This document shows, one piece after another, positions 16,975 to 26,773 of a DNA stretch of 49,369 nucleotides. The notes under the pieces are model-generated. The model had not been told where the DNA came from and made no database searches. It was given only the letters and a program-made list of their open reading frames with translations. Each line of letters starts with the position of its first letter. Position 1 is the stretch's first letter. The DNA is from Anaerolineae bacterium. Its GTDB lineage: Bacteria > Chloroflexota > Anaerolineae > Promineifilales > Promineifilaceae. The DNA is taken from assembly GCA_028277515.1 (NCBI GenBank), contig JANQGC010000336.1, forward strand, positions 1 to 49,369, given 5' to 3'. Made by a program: the position numbers and the translations under genes.

Positions 16975-19900
16975 ATGCACCGGTTGGTTCCTGATTTCAT
17001 TCTTGAAAATTTGCGGGAAAATAGGCTCCAGGGCAGTTTTACCTGCGGCGCACTTTTTGTTGACATCAGTGGCTTTACACCGCTGACAGAAACATTGATG
17101 ACGCATGGCCAGCATGGTGCAGAGATTTTGGCCAATGTCATGCGTGAGATTTTTACACCCTTAGTGCATGCTGTGTTTTCTCACCAGGGTTTTGTTACCA
17201 ATTTTGCCGGGGATGCATTCACGGCCGTTTTCCCTGTCCGGCAGGATGACCTGGTCGAGGGATCATTAAATGCCCTGGCTGCAGCCAGGCAGATCCAGGA
17301 CCACTTGACCAGACATGCGCAGCAGAATACGCGATATGGTTCTTTTGATTTTTCTGTAAAAGTCGGTATTTCAGCCGGGGAAACGGATTGGGGCATTATC
17401 CGCTCACAAAATGGTACTCAGGCAGCTTACTATTTTAAAGGTCCGGCGATTAATGGTTGTGCCGCGGCCGAAAAATTTGCCGGGGCCGGTGACATCATTG
17501 TGACCGAACCGGTTTTTGAGGCAGTCCACATGCGCGTCTTAGCCCAACGCGACCATGAATATTGGCGCATCAATAAGATCACGGCCACCCTTCCAGGGCC
17601 GGTTACGTTCGAGATGCCTGAGCCTGATATTGAGCAATTGGTTTTATTTAGCCCAAAAATTTTATTTGAGCAGGGAATCGGTGGTGAGTTTCGCCAGGTG
17701 GTCAGCCTATTTATTCGTCTTCAGGGTCATCCGGAGCATGCTGAACTGGAAGCACTCATGCAAAAGCTCTTTGCTTTACGCAAAAAATACGGTGGATTGT
17801 TAAACCGAATTGATTTTGGCGATAAAGGATGCCATTTACTTCTTTTTTGGGGCGCTCCGCTTAGTTACGAAAATGATGTCATCCGTGCGTTAGAATTTAT
17901 CTTGGACCTCCGACGGATGAGCGATATCCCGCTGCGAGCGGGGATAACCTATCGCATCGCGCATGCCGGTGGTAACGGATCTGCGCTGGCTGAGGAATAT
18001 ACATGTTATGGGCGGGGCGTCAATTTGGCGGCGCGCTTTATGGTTGCTGCCGGCTGGGACGAGATTTGGATCGATCACCATATGGCCAAAAGAGGAGAGA
18101 CAGCCTTTCATTTGCGTTCGTTGGGTTATAAGCCCTTTAAGGGTATTGCCGAGCCACAGCAGGTTTATCGTCTGGATAGTTTGCGTGAACAAACGGTTTC
18201 TCACTTTGGACCTGATCCCATTGTAGGCCGGGGGAAGGAATTAAGGCTGTTGCGGAAAGCTTTCCAGCCATTGTATGAAGGTCGGTTCGGCGGGGTCATG
18301 ACCATTTGTGGTGATGCTGGAATGGGCAAGAGCCGGCTTGTACATGCTTTTCTCGATGAGCGAATTCAGCAGCAAACGGCCGTGTTCATTTGCCAGACGG
18401 ATGAGATCCTACGCCAATCGCTCAATCCATTCCGCTATTTCCTGCGTCGTTATTTTGACCAATCCGCAGGCCGGGATGAAGTGGCCAACAAACGACGGTT
18501 TGGTCAGGTCATGGCCGGGTTGCTGTGGTCCATTCCGGATGAGGAATTAAAAGCCGATTTGGAGCGCCGGCAATCATTTTTGGGTAGTTTACTGGGCTTG
18601 CATTGGGAAAATTCTCTTTACGAACAATTGGAGCCGGAACTGCGTTTTGAGAACACACTCGATGCGTTAAAGGCGCTGATAAAAGCGGAAAGCACCCTGC
18701 ATTCGGTGATCATCTTGCTGGAGGATGCCCATTGGCTGGATGATGATTCGATTCAATTTTTGATGCGCCTGACACGAAATGTGGCTGATTATCCTTTCGC
18801 CCTGTTGATCACCAGCCGAAACGAATTGCCTTCCGCATATTTTGATTCACAAGCGCCACAGGCGAGTATTCAATTGCAGGCTTTGGATCAGGATAACGTG
18901 ACCGAACTGGTAGCGGCCGATTTAGGGCACCGTCCTTCCGAATCCCTGGTACAGTTGATCAATGAACGCACGGATGGCAACCCATTCTACGTTGAACAAA
19001 TGCTGTTATATCTGCGCGAAAATGAACTACTAGAAAGGGTTGATAAGCTAGTCGGTTCCATGCTTCCCGGTGATGTTTATGTACCGACGGATGTACGGAC
19101 ACTGTTAACTGCACGCTTGGACCGGCTGCCTCTCGCGTTGAGAGATGTCGTGCAGAAAGCGGCCGTTCTCGGTCGGGAATTTGAACGGCCGATTTTAAAA
19201 CGTATGGTTGGACATAGCAGGCGGTTAGCCTCCAATTTGGAAACAGGAACTGTTGAAGATATCTGGTTTGCTCTTGATGAAGAACGATACATCTTCCGCC
19301 ACGCCCTGCTCAGAGATGCTGCTTATGATATGCAGCTGCAATCTCGATTGCATGCGTTACATCGTTCGGCCGCTCATGCCTTTGAGGAGTTGCACCGGCA
19401 AGAGCCTGCACTTGATCCCCCTTATGCGCAAATAGCCTATCATTTTGATCGCGCGGAGGATATTGATCAAGCCAGGGGTTATTACGGCGAAGCGGGTGAT
19501 CTGGCCAAAGATGAATATCACAATGAGGAAGCCATCGCTTATTTCAGTCGCGCCTTAGAACTGACGCCAGGCACGGATCTTCAAGCCAGGTACCGGCTGC
19601 TATGTGGACGAGAAACGATTGAGCGTTGGCAGGGGAAGCGCGATGCTCAGCGCCAGGATTTGGATCAATTGGCAGCTATTTTGCGGGATCATCCGGATGA
19701 CTTGAAACAGGCCGGACTGGCTTTAAGGCAGTCATCCTTTGCACTGGTGACGGGAAATTATGAGACGGCCGTGGTTAAAGCCCAACAATCTCTCACTTAT
19801 GCGCAAAATGCGGGCGATCTCAAAGCTGAGACTAAAGCATACCATCGACTTGGTAGAACCTTGTGGCAGCAAGGGCGGGCCAGGGAAGCCGAGGAGCCGA

Positions 19901-20889
19901 TTCAAAAAGCTTTGCAGTTAGCGCAAAGCAAGGAGCATCGTGATATTGAAGCCATGTGCCACTATGATCTGGTTGCTGTCTATTTTGAGCAGGCTGATTA
20001 TGATAAAGCAGATGAGCATTTAGAAAATGCTCAAAACGCTTATGAACGACTCAATGATCGGCAGGGATTGATCAACTGTCAAAATGCCATGGGCGTCATA
20101 AGCTATGCGCGCGCTGATTACACAAAAGCCATCACCCATTATGAAAAAGCCCAGGAACTGTGTCGCCAAATTGGTTGGCGGTATGCAGAGACCAGGCAGT
20201 TAACCAATATTGGAAACAACTATTTTGATTTAGGTAACTATGAATTAGCAAAATCCTATCACCAACAATCCCTGACGATCAGCCGGGAAATTGATAACAG
20301 GGAAATTGAGGCCATTAGCCTGGACACCCTGGGGCTAATCGCTCATAATTCTGGTTCTCATCAAGAGGCTGTGTCCCATTTCAAAGCTGCCCTGGAGATT
20401 TTAGCCCAAGTTGACAATAAGGGAGCATCCGGCTATACATTGACCCATTTAGGGTATGTTCAGACTGACCTCGGCCAGTTCCAGGCCGCCATTTCCTCGT
20501 TAAATTTAGCGCTGAAGATCCGTCGCGAACTAGGGGTCCAGGCCTTAGAAATTGATACTTTAGCCGGCCTCGCTCAAGTAAGCTATAAGCAGAATCAAAC
20601 AGCGGATGCGATGAACATCGTTAACCAAATCGTTGCCTGGATTGGTGAAAACGGCGCTGGGGGCATTGAATTGCCGGTGCTTGTTTATCTCATCTGTTAT
20701 TGGGTGATGAAAAAAGCGGCCGATGAGGGCTTGCTGCCAATGGGGGAAGCGCAATCGGTTTTACAGTCAGGCTATACACTCATGCAAGATCATGCGATGC
20801 AGATTAAAGACCCTGACCTGCGCAAGCAATTTATTGAAAATGTTCCTTACAATCGCTTATTGCAAGAAGCGTGGCTTGATTCCCAATAA
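16975..20889 (+). CDS. Tandem class III cyclase, AAA/STAND-type ATPase and TPR signalling protein
   Basis: This 1304-residue cytoplasmic protein begins two bases after the previous stop. Residues about 20-190 and 235-405 are two class III nucleotide cyclase domains. The first keeps both metal aspartates (D30 in FVDISGFT, D80 in FAGDAF) but has NGCAAAEK instead of the Asn-Arg motif. The second has lost the first Asp (SLFIRLQ) but keeps N350 and R354 in VNLAARF. The two halves would make one composite site, as in mammalian soluble adenylyl cyclase. An ATPase follows, with Walker A GDAGMGKS (about 446) and Walker B VIILLEDAHWLDDD (about 578), then about ten TPR-like helical repeats (about 820-1210). 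It probably makes cAMP under control of the ATPase/TPR part; the signal is unknown. Confidence 0.8.
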   Translation: MHRLVPDFILENLRENRLQGSFTCGALFVDISGFTPLTETLMTHGQHGAEILANVMREIFTPLVHAVFSHQGFVTNFAGDAFTAVFPVRQDDLVEGSLNALAAARQIQDHLTRHAQQNTRYGSFDFSVKVGISAGETDWGIIRSQNGTQAAYYFKGPAINGCAAAEKFAGAGDIIVTEPVFEAVHMRVLAQRDHEYWRINKITATLPGPVTFEMPEPDIEQLVLFSPKILFEQGIGGEFRQVVSLFIRLQGHPEHAELEALMQKLFALRKKYGGLLNRIDFGDKGCHLLLFWGAPLSYENDVIRALEFILDLRRMSDIPLRAGITYRIAHAGGNGSALAEEYTCYGRGVNLAARFMVAAGWDEIWIDHHMAKRGETAFHLRSLGYKPFKGIAEPQQVYRLDSLREQTVSHFGPDPIVGRGKELRLLRKAFQPLYEGRFGGVMTICGDAGMGKSRLVHAFLDERIQQQTAVFICQTDEILRQSLNPFRYFLRRYFDQSAGRDEVANKRRFGQVMAGLLWSIPDEELKADLERRQSFLGSLLGLHWENSLYEQLEPELRFENTLDALKALIKAESTLHSVIILLEDAHWLDDDSIQFLMRLTRNVADYPFALLITSRNELPSAYFDSQAPQASIQLQALDQDNVTELVAADLGHRPSESLVQLINERTDGNPFYVEQMLLYLRENELLERVDKLVGSMLPGDVYVPTDVRTLLTARLDRLPLALRDVVQKAAVLGREFERPILKRMVGHSRRLASNLETGTVEDIWFALDEERYIFRHALLRDAAYDMQLQSRLHALHRSAAHAFEELHRQEPALDPPYAQIAYHFDRAEDIDQARGYYGEAGDLAKDEYHNEEAIAYFSRALELTPGTDLQARYRLLCGRETIERWQGKRDAQRQDLDQLAAILRDHPDDLKQAGLALRQSSFALVTGNYETAVVKAQQSLTYAQNAGDLKAETKAYHRLGRTLWQQGRAREAEEPIQKALQLAQSKEHRDIEAMCHYDLVAVYFEQADYDKADEHLENAQNAYERLNDRQGLINCQNAMGVISYARADYTKAITHYEKAQELCRQIGWRYAETRQLTNIGNNYFDLGNYELAKSYHQQSLTISREIDNREIEAISLDTLGLIAHNSGSHQEAVSHFKAALEILAQVDNKGASGYTLTHLGYVQTDLGQFQAAISSLNLALKIRRELGVQALEIDTLAGLAQVSYKQNQTADAMNIVNQIVAWIGENGAGGIELPVLVYLICYWVMKKAADEGLLPMGEAQSVLQSGYTLMQDHAMQIKDPDLRKQFIENVPYNRLLQEAWLDSQ

Positions 20890-23800
20890 TTAACTTCCGG
20901 GGATAATGCCTTCAGGCGTTCTTATTGGTGGAGCTAAATATGGAGTCATGGCCTCATCTTCATTTATCCATATCCAATATGCCTTTCCAAATTCAAATTG
21001 AGTGACATTGGTTTCAGCTCCTACCGGGGGTTTTTCACCTGATTCACCAAAATATACAGTATCATATGAACCAGCAATTGAAGCTAATGTCTCTGTCACC
21101 GGCCGTGAATCGGGCATCGGATAGCTAAATAAATTCCATCCAGGTTTCAATGCCGGCATTTCAATTGTGGCCATAATTGCATAGGTCCCATTTCCTTCCT
21201 TTAGCTCAGTAACGACGAGATTCTCCACATATCGATTTGTATCCAGGCGTATCCATTCCTTCCCGCCCTCAGCCAAGAAGTAGAAATTGAGCGTGTGCTC
21301 ATAACCTTCAGGTACATCACGCTGTAAATAAGTTGAGGTCATGATCCGGTCATCTTTATTCTTCGGATTCAGTTCTACTCTATACGCCTGGCCAACAGGA
21401 AGTAACCAGGGATGGGTATCTAGCCCAGGAATACTATCCAATAGTTGTAATATTTCTACCCCATTGTCCTCAAATAAACCTCTCTTACTGTAGACGACAA
21501 CATGGGCATCAGCGGAGAGAATGGGGGCATTAAATGTTTGGGTTTGAGCACCTCCGGTAAGACCGCTGTTAGGACCGCCAGTCAATCCACTGTTGGGACC
21601 GCCGGTTAACCCGCTGTTAGGACCACCGGTTAACCCACTGTTGGGACCTCCAGTCAGCCCGCTGTTTGGACCGCCGGTTAACCCACTGTTGGGTCCGCCA
21701 GTAAGACCACTGTTAGGACCGCCAGTCAATCCACTGTTGGGACCGCCGGTTAACCCGCTGTTAGGACCACCGGTTAACCCACTATTGGGACCGCCGGTCA
21801 GTCCACTGTTAGGACCGCCGGTCAGCCCGCTGTTAGGGCCGGCATTACTACTTTCCCAGGGAGGGTTCAGTCTGAATTGTTCGATGGATTCTCTTCCAGG
21901 ATCCCCTTCAACCCAAACACGTACCGTGACGTCATACGCCGGCAGAAGCAAATTGAGTGTTTGAGTATGGTTATTGGTGATGGCGGTTGTGCTCATGACG
22001 GCCGATGGTGAAAGTCCGGAATATCCAGGAGCGGACCAGTAATGGTTAGGGAACATTTGCACATGGATGTTTGTCCCTTCGCTGATGGCTTGAGATACCG
22101 TAATCTCCATTGTGCGGCTGGTGACCGGATTCACTTCGATTTTTGGCTGCCAGTTGTTGTCTATTTGAGCGATATTGATAGCCACATCGGCCGAGTCTAA
22201 CGAACCAATGCACCCGGCGTAATCCTGCGAGCCGCTGCGATCAAACAGGCACAGGCGGTCTCTTGGGAAAGCGCCGCGTACTTTCAGGCGGTCACCGCCT
22301 CCTGTTGGCGTACCCAACTTGATCAAAACATCATCACTCAAATCATCCGTCCCCTGAGTTTGGAACAGATAAGCCTGCGCCGCGGGTAGGCGCAGACGTT
22401 CCGGATTGGGAAAGTTATCGTCTCTGACTTCAAAATTGCGCGCGCGCAGAGTTGACCGCGTTTCCTGGGGATCGATAAAAAACACCTTGGTGACCTTTAT
22501 GGGCAGATTCCGCGGACCATGAAGTTTGGGATTAGGTTCATTGAGCATCGGATAAAAAGTAAGGATGGTTTCCCAATCAGGGCGTCCAGTTGTCCGCTCG
22601 GCCAGACTGATTAAACATTCATCATCTGCCTCCCATTCATCAGCCGTGAGAAATTCGCTAAACTCCGGATCGTAAGTGGAGGTCATGAAACTGCCGTGAC
22701 AGTTAATTTTGCCCAACGAATTCTCATCTTTGAAGCCCAGATAATCATCGGGCAGAAACAAAAGATAATGGGCTAACTCATGGGCTAAAGCTTGCCACCA
22801 ATCGGGTCCCAGGTCTGTGTTGCTTTCTCCAAATGGGTCCCATACCGTACCCATCTTGATCTGGCTATTGACGTAAGCATTTGAAATAACCTTTGTTCCG
22901 GTGAGACCCGTTCTTACTGTTTCAGACAGGGGAACCTGGACCACCCCGCCAATGGGCGCCAGCGGTCGCAAGCTGTTATCCGCCAGCACCAAAACATCGG
23001 CGCTGGGCCAATACTCTTTATCGTAAAAAATGCGCACATCTCCAAGCGCAACCTGTCCATCAGAAACATCAAAAAGCAGTTCTGATGCCCGTTCAATGCC
23101 GTCGACCAGGTCAACCTGGAATTCTGGTTCATTGCTTACGTCCCATTCTAAGGCCATATCCAGGTGAAACAGCAGAAGCGGATTATCATCAGAAATTTGC
23201 AGTTCGATGATTTCCGGATCTTCAAATTGGAACATCTCCAGGCCACCTTCCGTTGGGCTGCCGCTGGTGTAAAAAAAGCTGAATTTATCTGTGAAAGGAA
23301 TTTCAGCGGTCATATCTACCGGGTAGAGCGCGATCAGTTTGTCACCGGCTGTGAGTTCTCCTTCACCCGGCAAGAAACCTTTTTCATCGGTGCGTAAGCG
23401 CCGTTCATGGCTGGGCATGAGTTCCGCACCGGACACACGGCCGTCCGGCAGGCGGTAGACATAAGCGCCTGGTAGTGGGCTGCCATCACCGGTTATGACT
23501 TTGATCTGCGTGCTTTGCACGCGGAATGGAAAGGATGTGTCGCTCACGGATGGCCGTTTGCTCGACCCGCTTGTCTGGTTGAAGTAGCGATAGGTTCCCG
23601 ATACAATCTCTGTGCCTATAGGAGGAGAGGGATAGGCGACCATGCGAATGACCACATTATCCGATTGGCCAAAGAAATTGCTGGCGAATGTATCCCAACT
23701 GAAGATATGATTTGTGCCGACGGCGCTTGTTGCTAGATTGGTGGTCCGAGTCCCGGCCAAGGGGACCGCTTCTTTCCATTGGTCGCCACCATCAAGCGAG

Positions 23801-26580
23801 AAATAGACCTTAATCTGCCCGACCGGCACTTCGTTGGGATCGCGCAGGGTATAGGGCAATGAAATGGATGAAGTGGATAAAATTTCGGGGGAGGCGTAAA
23901 AATCGGCCGAGGCGGTGCTGTAAGGTTCGTCAATGCTAATCAAGGGCGTACCGTCGGCGACCGTTGTATTGCCTTGTAAGGTATTGATATAAACTTGATT
24001 GGGCAGTTCCGGGCCGGGACATTGGTTGTATAAACATTGGTTGGCTACGGCGAGATCAAGATCGCCATCGTTGTCAATATCGCCCCAGGCGATGTCTTGC
24101 GACCGGATCAATAAGCCATCCGGGTTTAAGCGATCATCGGCCGAGCGCCACACCCCGCGATCGGAAAGGGTATTGTTTTTATTTTCATAGATCTGGTTAG
24201 GCGCGTGGCCCCAAAACGCCGTATTGGCTACCGCCAGGTCCAGATCCTCATCTCCATCGACATCACCCCAGGCCACACTCATCGTGCGCAGGGTGTCTCT
24301 TGACGCCCAACCCCAACTGGGCGTGCCATTTGGAGCAAATAACAGCGTGCCGCCGGCGTTTTCATAGACTCGATTTCTATCCCAAAGGCCGACGGCCAGG
24401 TCCAGGTCGCCATCCCCGTCCATATCACCCCAGGCCACACTCTCGGCATCTATTTGACCATCCCAGCCATAACCGCGTCGTGAATTAAGAATTAATTGAT
24501 TCGCATCATTTTCAAAAACGCGCGCCCCCAGGGCCAGGTCCAGGTCAGCATCGCCATCCCAATCCCCCCAACCAACGCTTTTTGCGCAAATAGGATCGGG
24601 GGACATCCAGCCTAAATCCTGGGCAGGATCAACCCTCAGTGTCCCATTCCCTCTGTTTTCATAGACCAATGCCAATGCCGGTTGATCCTCTTGACCCGTA
24701 TCGCAATGGCCGGCAGCGAGATCCAGGTCGCCATCGCGGTCCCAATCCCCCCAGGCAATGCTCTGCGTGCTGGAAATCTGTTCCGAGACCCAACCAAGCC
24801 GACCATCCAGGGTCAGGGTTAATGTTCCACCATCATTGAGATAAACATAGTCTGATTGGTTATTGTTACCAACGGCCAGGTCCAGGTCGCCATCGTTGTC
24901 CCAATCGCCCCAGGCGATACTGGTGGTGAGATCGTTGGTGATCACGGTGGATTGCCAGCCGATTCCTTGCCCGGGATCGAAGTTCAATTGCCCGTTTTCA
25001 TTTTCGTAGATTTGATTCGGCCGTCCTACATTGCCGACCGCCAAATCCAGGTCGCCATCCCCATCCCAATCCCCCCAGGCTGTGCTGCTGCTGGCCTGGG
25101 CGTCGGGTGACAGCCACGGTTGCGGCGTCAGGGCTACGACGGGTGTTGTATTAGCGACGATCACATTGGTCTGCCCCCCGTTGAAACGGCCGCCATTTCC
25201 CACGGCCATATCCAAATCACCATCTCCATCAGCATCCCCGAAAGCGATGGCATAACTGTTTTCGGCAAAAAGGCCGGGATTGATATCTGATTCCCAGCCA
25301 AAACGGGGCAGATCAAGCTTAAATTCATCGCCCGTGTTTTCATAAATTTGATTTTTGTTACCCCATCCGGAGCCGGCATTGTTGCCTATACCCAGGTCCA
25401 GGTCGCCATCACCATCCCAATCGGCAAAGGCAATACTGGCTGGTTTAAATTTACTTTTCCGGACAGCCATCTGCCAACCGATCTGGTCATCAAGCTGCAA
25501 CGTGCCGCTTACGTTGGTGTACACCCGCAAAAAAGCGCCGCAATCATTATTATCAGGCCCGCCTCCGGTCGCCAGGTCAAGAAAACCGTCGCCATTCCAA
25601 TCCCCCCAGGCCAACGTGCGCGTGCGAATCTCAAAATTCTGATCTTCTCTGCCCTGCCAGGGACGGTTGGCCACGCAGTTTACTTCGAGTGAATCAGCCA
25701 GGGCTAAAGGTTCTGACTGCCAACCGATCTGATTATCCGGATCAATTTGAAGAGTATTGCTGATATTTTCATAAATTTGATCCGGGCCGTCATAATTGGC
25801 CACCGACAGGTCCAGGTCGCCGTCATTATCCCAGTCTGCCCAGGCGACCCCGGTTGTTTGCAGGGGGCCGGTTCCGGGTGATTCCCAACTTAACTGTAGG
25901 GTATCGCTGATATTGCTGTAGACCCTGTTCGCCGCGCCATCATTGCCGACAGCCAGGTCCAAATCTCCATCACCGTCCCAGTCGCCCCAGGCTAAGCTGG
26001 TTGACGAATCACTGATAGGTGCGGTCCATCCCCAATTTTCTTCCGGGTTCAACCGTAGTTGGCCTTGAACATTTTCATATACCTGGTTTGGTCGGCCATC
26101 ATTGGCCACTGCCAGGTCACTGTCCCCATCACCATCCCAATCCCCCCAGGCTACGGCCCGCGTGTTAAAAGCGACCTCCCCAATGGAATCTTCTCTAAAG
26201 CTGCCTCCTCCCAGGTTCACATACAGCTGGTTGACCATGTTATATCCTGGATTGTTTTGATATTGGCCGTTGCCCACCGCCAGGTCCAGGTCGCCATCTC
26301 CATCATAATCAGTCCAGGCCACACCTCTCGTATGGCGCGCGGTATCACTGTCAAAAGATTTCTCCATTTGGGTTGAACCGCTTTCGTTTTGGCCGGAATC
26401 CTGAAAAGTCTTTGGGGATTCAAGCGCAAGGTTTCTTGTTCCCTCTGAAAAAGTAGCAGCATTCATTAAGCTAAAAGAAAAAAGCAGCAGCAATATGCTC
26501 AAAGCCGCCGGGAGGATCAGAATGATCCAGCGTGAGCGAGGGTGTATTTTATGATAGTTGGCGTTGTTTGATTGCGGCAT
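20890..26580 (-). CDS. Giant secreted FG-GAP propeller protein with HELAH metalloprotease-like motif and GPNSGLTG repeats
   Basis: This 1896-residue surface protein has a basic N-terminus and one hydrophobic signal or anchor segment (about 17-40). Residues about 85-900 contain 14 FG-GAP/VCBS-type repeats of the form AWGDWDGDGDLDLAVGN, with Ca-binding DxDxDGD loops. Fourteen repeats fit two seven-bladed beta-propellers. Then come a beta-rich region, a carboxypeptidase-like stretch and LAHELAHYLLFLPDDYLG (H1267, E1268, H1271), a zinc HExxH motif; further zinc ligands are not certain. Twelve GPNSGLTG units (about 1581-1676) form a flexible spacer. The C-terminus has GWNLFSYPMPDSRP, seen at the ends of other secreted proteins. 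The start is set by AGGAG seven bases upstream. Adhesion plus proteolysis is inferred. Confidence 0.75.
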   Translation of the reverse strand: MPQSNNANYHKIHPRSRWIILILPAALSILLLLFSFSLMNAATFSEGTRNLALESPKTFQDSGQNESGSTQMEKSFDSDTARHTRGVAWTDYDGDGDLDLAVGNGQYQNNPGYNMVNQLYVNLGGGSFREDSIGEVAFNTRAVAWGDWDGDGDSDLAVANDGRPNQVYENVQGQLRLNPEENWGWTAPISDSSTSLAWGDWDGDGDLDLAVGNDGAANRVYSNISDTLQLSWESPGTGPLQTTGVAWADWDNDGDLDLSVANYDGPDQIYENISNTLQIDPDNQIGWQSEPLALADSLEVNCVANRPWQGREDQNFEIRTRTLAWGDWNGDGFLDLATGGGPDNNDCGAFLRVYTNVSGTLQLDDQIGWQMAVRKSKFKPASIAFADWDGDGDLDLGIGNNAGSGWGNKNQIYENTGDEFKLDLPRFGWESDINPGLFAENSYAIAFGDADGDGDLDMAVGNGGRFNGGQTNVIVANTTPVVALTPQPWLSPDAQASSSTAWGDWDGDGDLDLAVGNVGRPNQIYENENGQLNFDPGQGIGWQSTVITNDLTTSIAWGDWDNDGDLDLAVGNNNQSDYVYLNDGGTLTLTLDGRLGWVSEQISSTQSIAWGDWDRDGDLDLAAGHCDTGQEDQPALALVYENRGNGTLRVDPAQDLGWMSPDPICAKSVGWGDWDGDADLDLALGARVFENDANQLILNSRRGYGWDGQIDAESVAWGDMDGDGDLDLAVGLWDRNRVYENAGGTLLFAPNGTPSWGWASRDTLRTMSVAWGDVDGDEDLDLAVANTAFWGHAPNQIYENKNNTLSDRGVWRSADDRLNPDGLLIRSQDIAWGDIDNDGDLDLAVANQCLYNQCPGPELPNQVYINTLQGNTTVADGTPLISIDEPYSTASADFYASPEILSTSSISLPYTLRDPNEVPVGQIKVYFSLDGGDQWKEAVPLAGTRTTNLATSAVGTNHIFSWDTFASNFFGQSDNVVIRMVAYPSPPIGTEIVSGTYRYFNQTSGSSKRPSVSDTSFPFRVQSTQIKVITGDGSPLPGAYVYRLPDGRVSGAELMPSHERRLRTDEKGFLPGEGELTAGDKLIALYPVDMTAEIPFTDKFSFFYTSGSPTEGGLEMFQFEDPEIIELQISDDNPLLLFHLDMALEWDVSNEPEFQVDLVDGIERASELLFDVSDGQVALGDVRIFYDKEYWPSADVLVLADNSLRPLAPIGGVVQVPLSETVRTGLTGTKVISNAYVNSQIKMGTVWDPFGESNTDLGPDWWQALAHELAHYLLFLPDDYLGFKDENSLGKINCHGSFMTSTYDPEFSEFLTADEWEADDECLISLAERTTGRPDWETILTFYPMLNEPNPKLHGPRNLPIKVTKVFFIDPQETRSTLRARNFEVRDDNFPNPERLRLPAAQAYLFQTQGTDDLSDDVLIKLGTPTGGGDRLKVRGAFPRDRLCLFDRSGSQDYAGCIGSLDSADVAINIAQIDNNWQPKIEVNPVTSRTMEITVSQAISEGTNIHVQMFPNHYWSAPGYSGLSPSAVMSTTAITNNHTQTLNLLLPAYDVTVRVWVEGDPGRESIEQFRLNPPWESSNAGPNSGLTGGPNSGLTGGPNSGLTGGPNSGLTGGPNSGLTGGPNSGLTGGPNSGLTGGPNSGLTGGPNSGLTGGPNSGLTGGPNSGLTGGPNSGLTGGAQTQTFNAPILSADAHVVVYSKRGLFEDNGVEILQLLDSIPGLDTHPWLLPVGQAYRVELNPKNKDDRIMTSTYLQRDVPEGYEHTLNFYFLAEGGKEWIRLDTNRYVENLVVTELKEGNGTYAIMATIEMPALKPGWNLFSYPMPDSRPVTETLASIAGSYDTVYFGESGEKPPVGAETNVTQFEFGKAYWIWINEDEAMTPYLAPPIRTPEGIIPGS
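21553..21840 (-). repeat. 12 x 24 bp coding tandem repeat (GPNSGLTG units)
   Basis: Twelve in-frame 24-bp units encode the octapeptide GPNSGLTG without any amino-acid change; nearly all variation is synonymous. There is a higher-order layer: 21557-21648 recurs at 21701-21792 with only two differences over 92 bp, an offset of 144 bp or six units. This points to a block duplication after earlier unit expansion. Confidence 0.95.
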
Positions 26581-26773
26581 CAGATGCTCCTGTCGGCTGG
26601 TGGAATGGCGTTGGGGTGGTGATGTCTAGCGTTTTTTGTTGAAGATGGGCCTTCCAAGACAATTTCCAATATATGATAACACATTTGGTTTAAATTCCGA
26701 CTAAATCAACTGTTTACCAACCTGGCTTTTTGCCGCTACAATACATTGAATAAACAGTCAATTGGAGAGTGGA

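Noticed and set aside
21553..21840. CRISPR-like array
   Set aside because: Units are directly adjacent with no variable spacers and lie in frame inside a coding region.
21593..21964. Open plus-strand frame encoding a Pro-rich repeat (GPPVNPLL units)
   Set aside because: It is the complementary reading of the GPNSGLTG repeat inside the FG-GAP gene, has no ribosome-binding site, and stays open only because the 24-bp unit lacks stops in that frame.
24040..26320. Repeated DNA segment CCAGGTCCAGGTCGCCATC as a mobile repeat
   Set aside because: It is the codon-level reflection of the FG-GAP motif GDxDLDLAVG on the minus strand.
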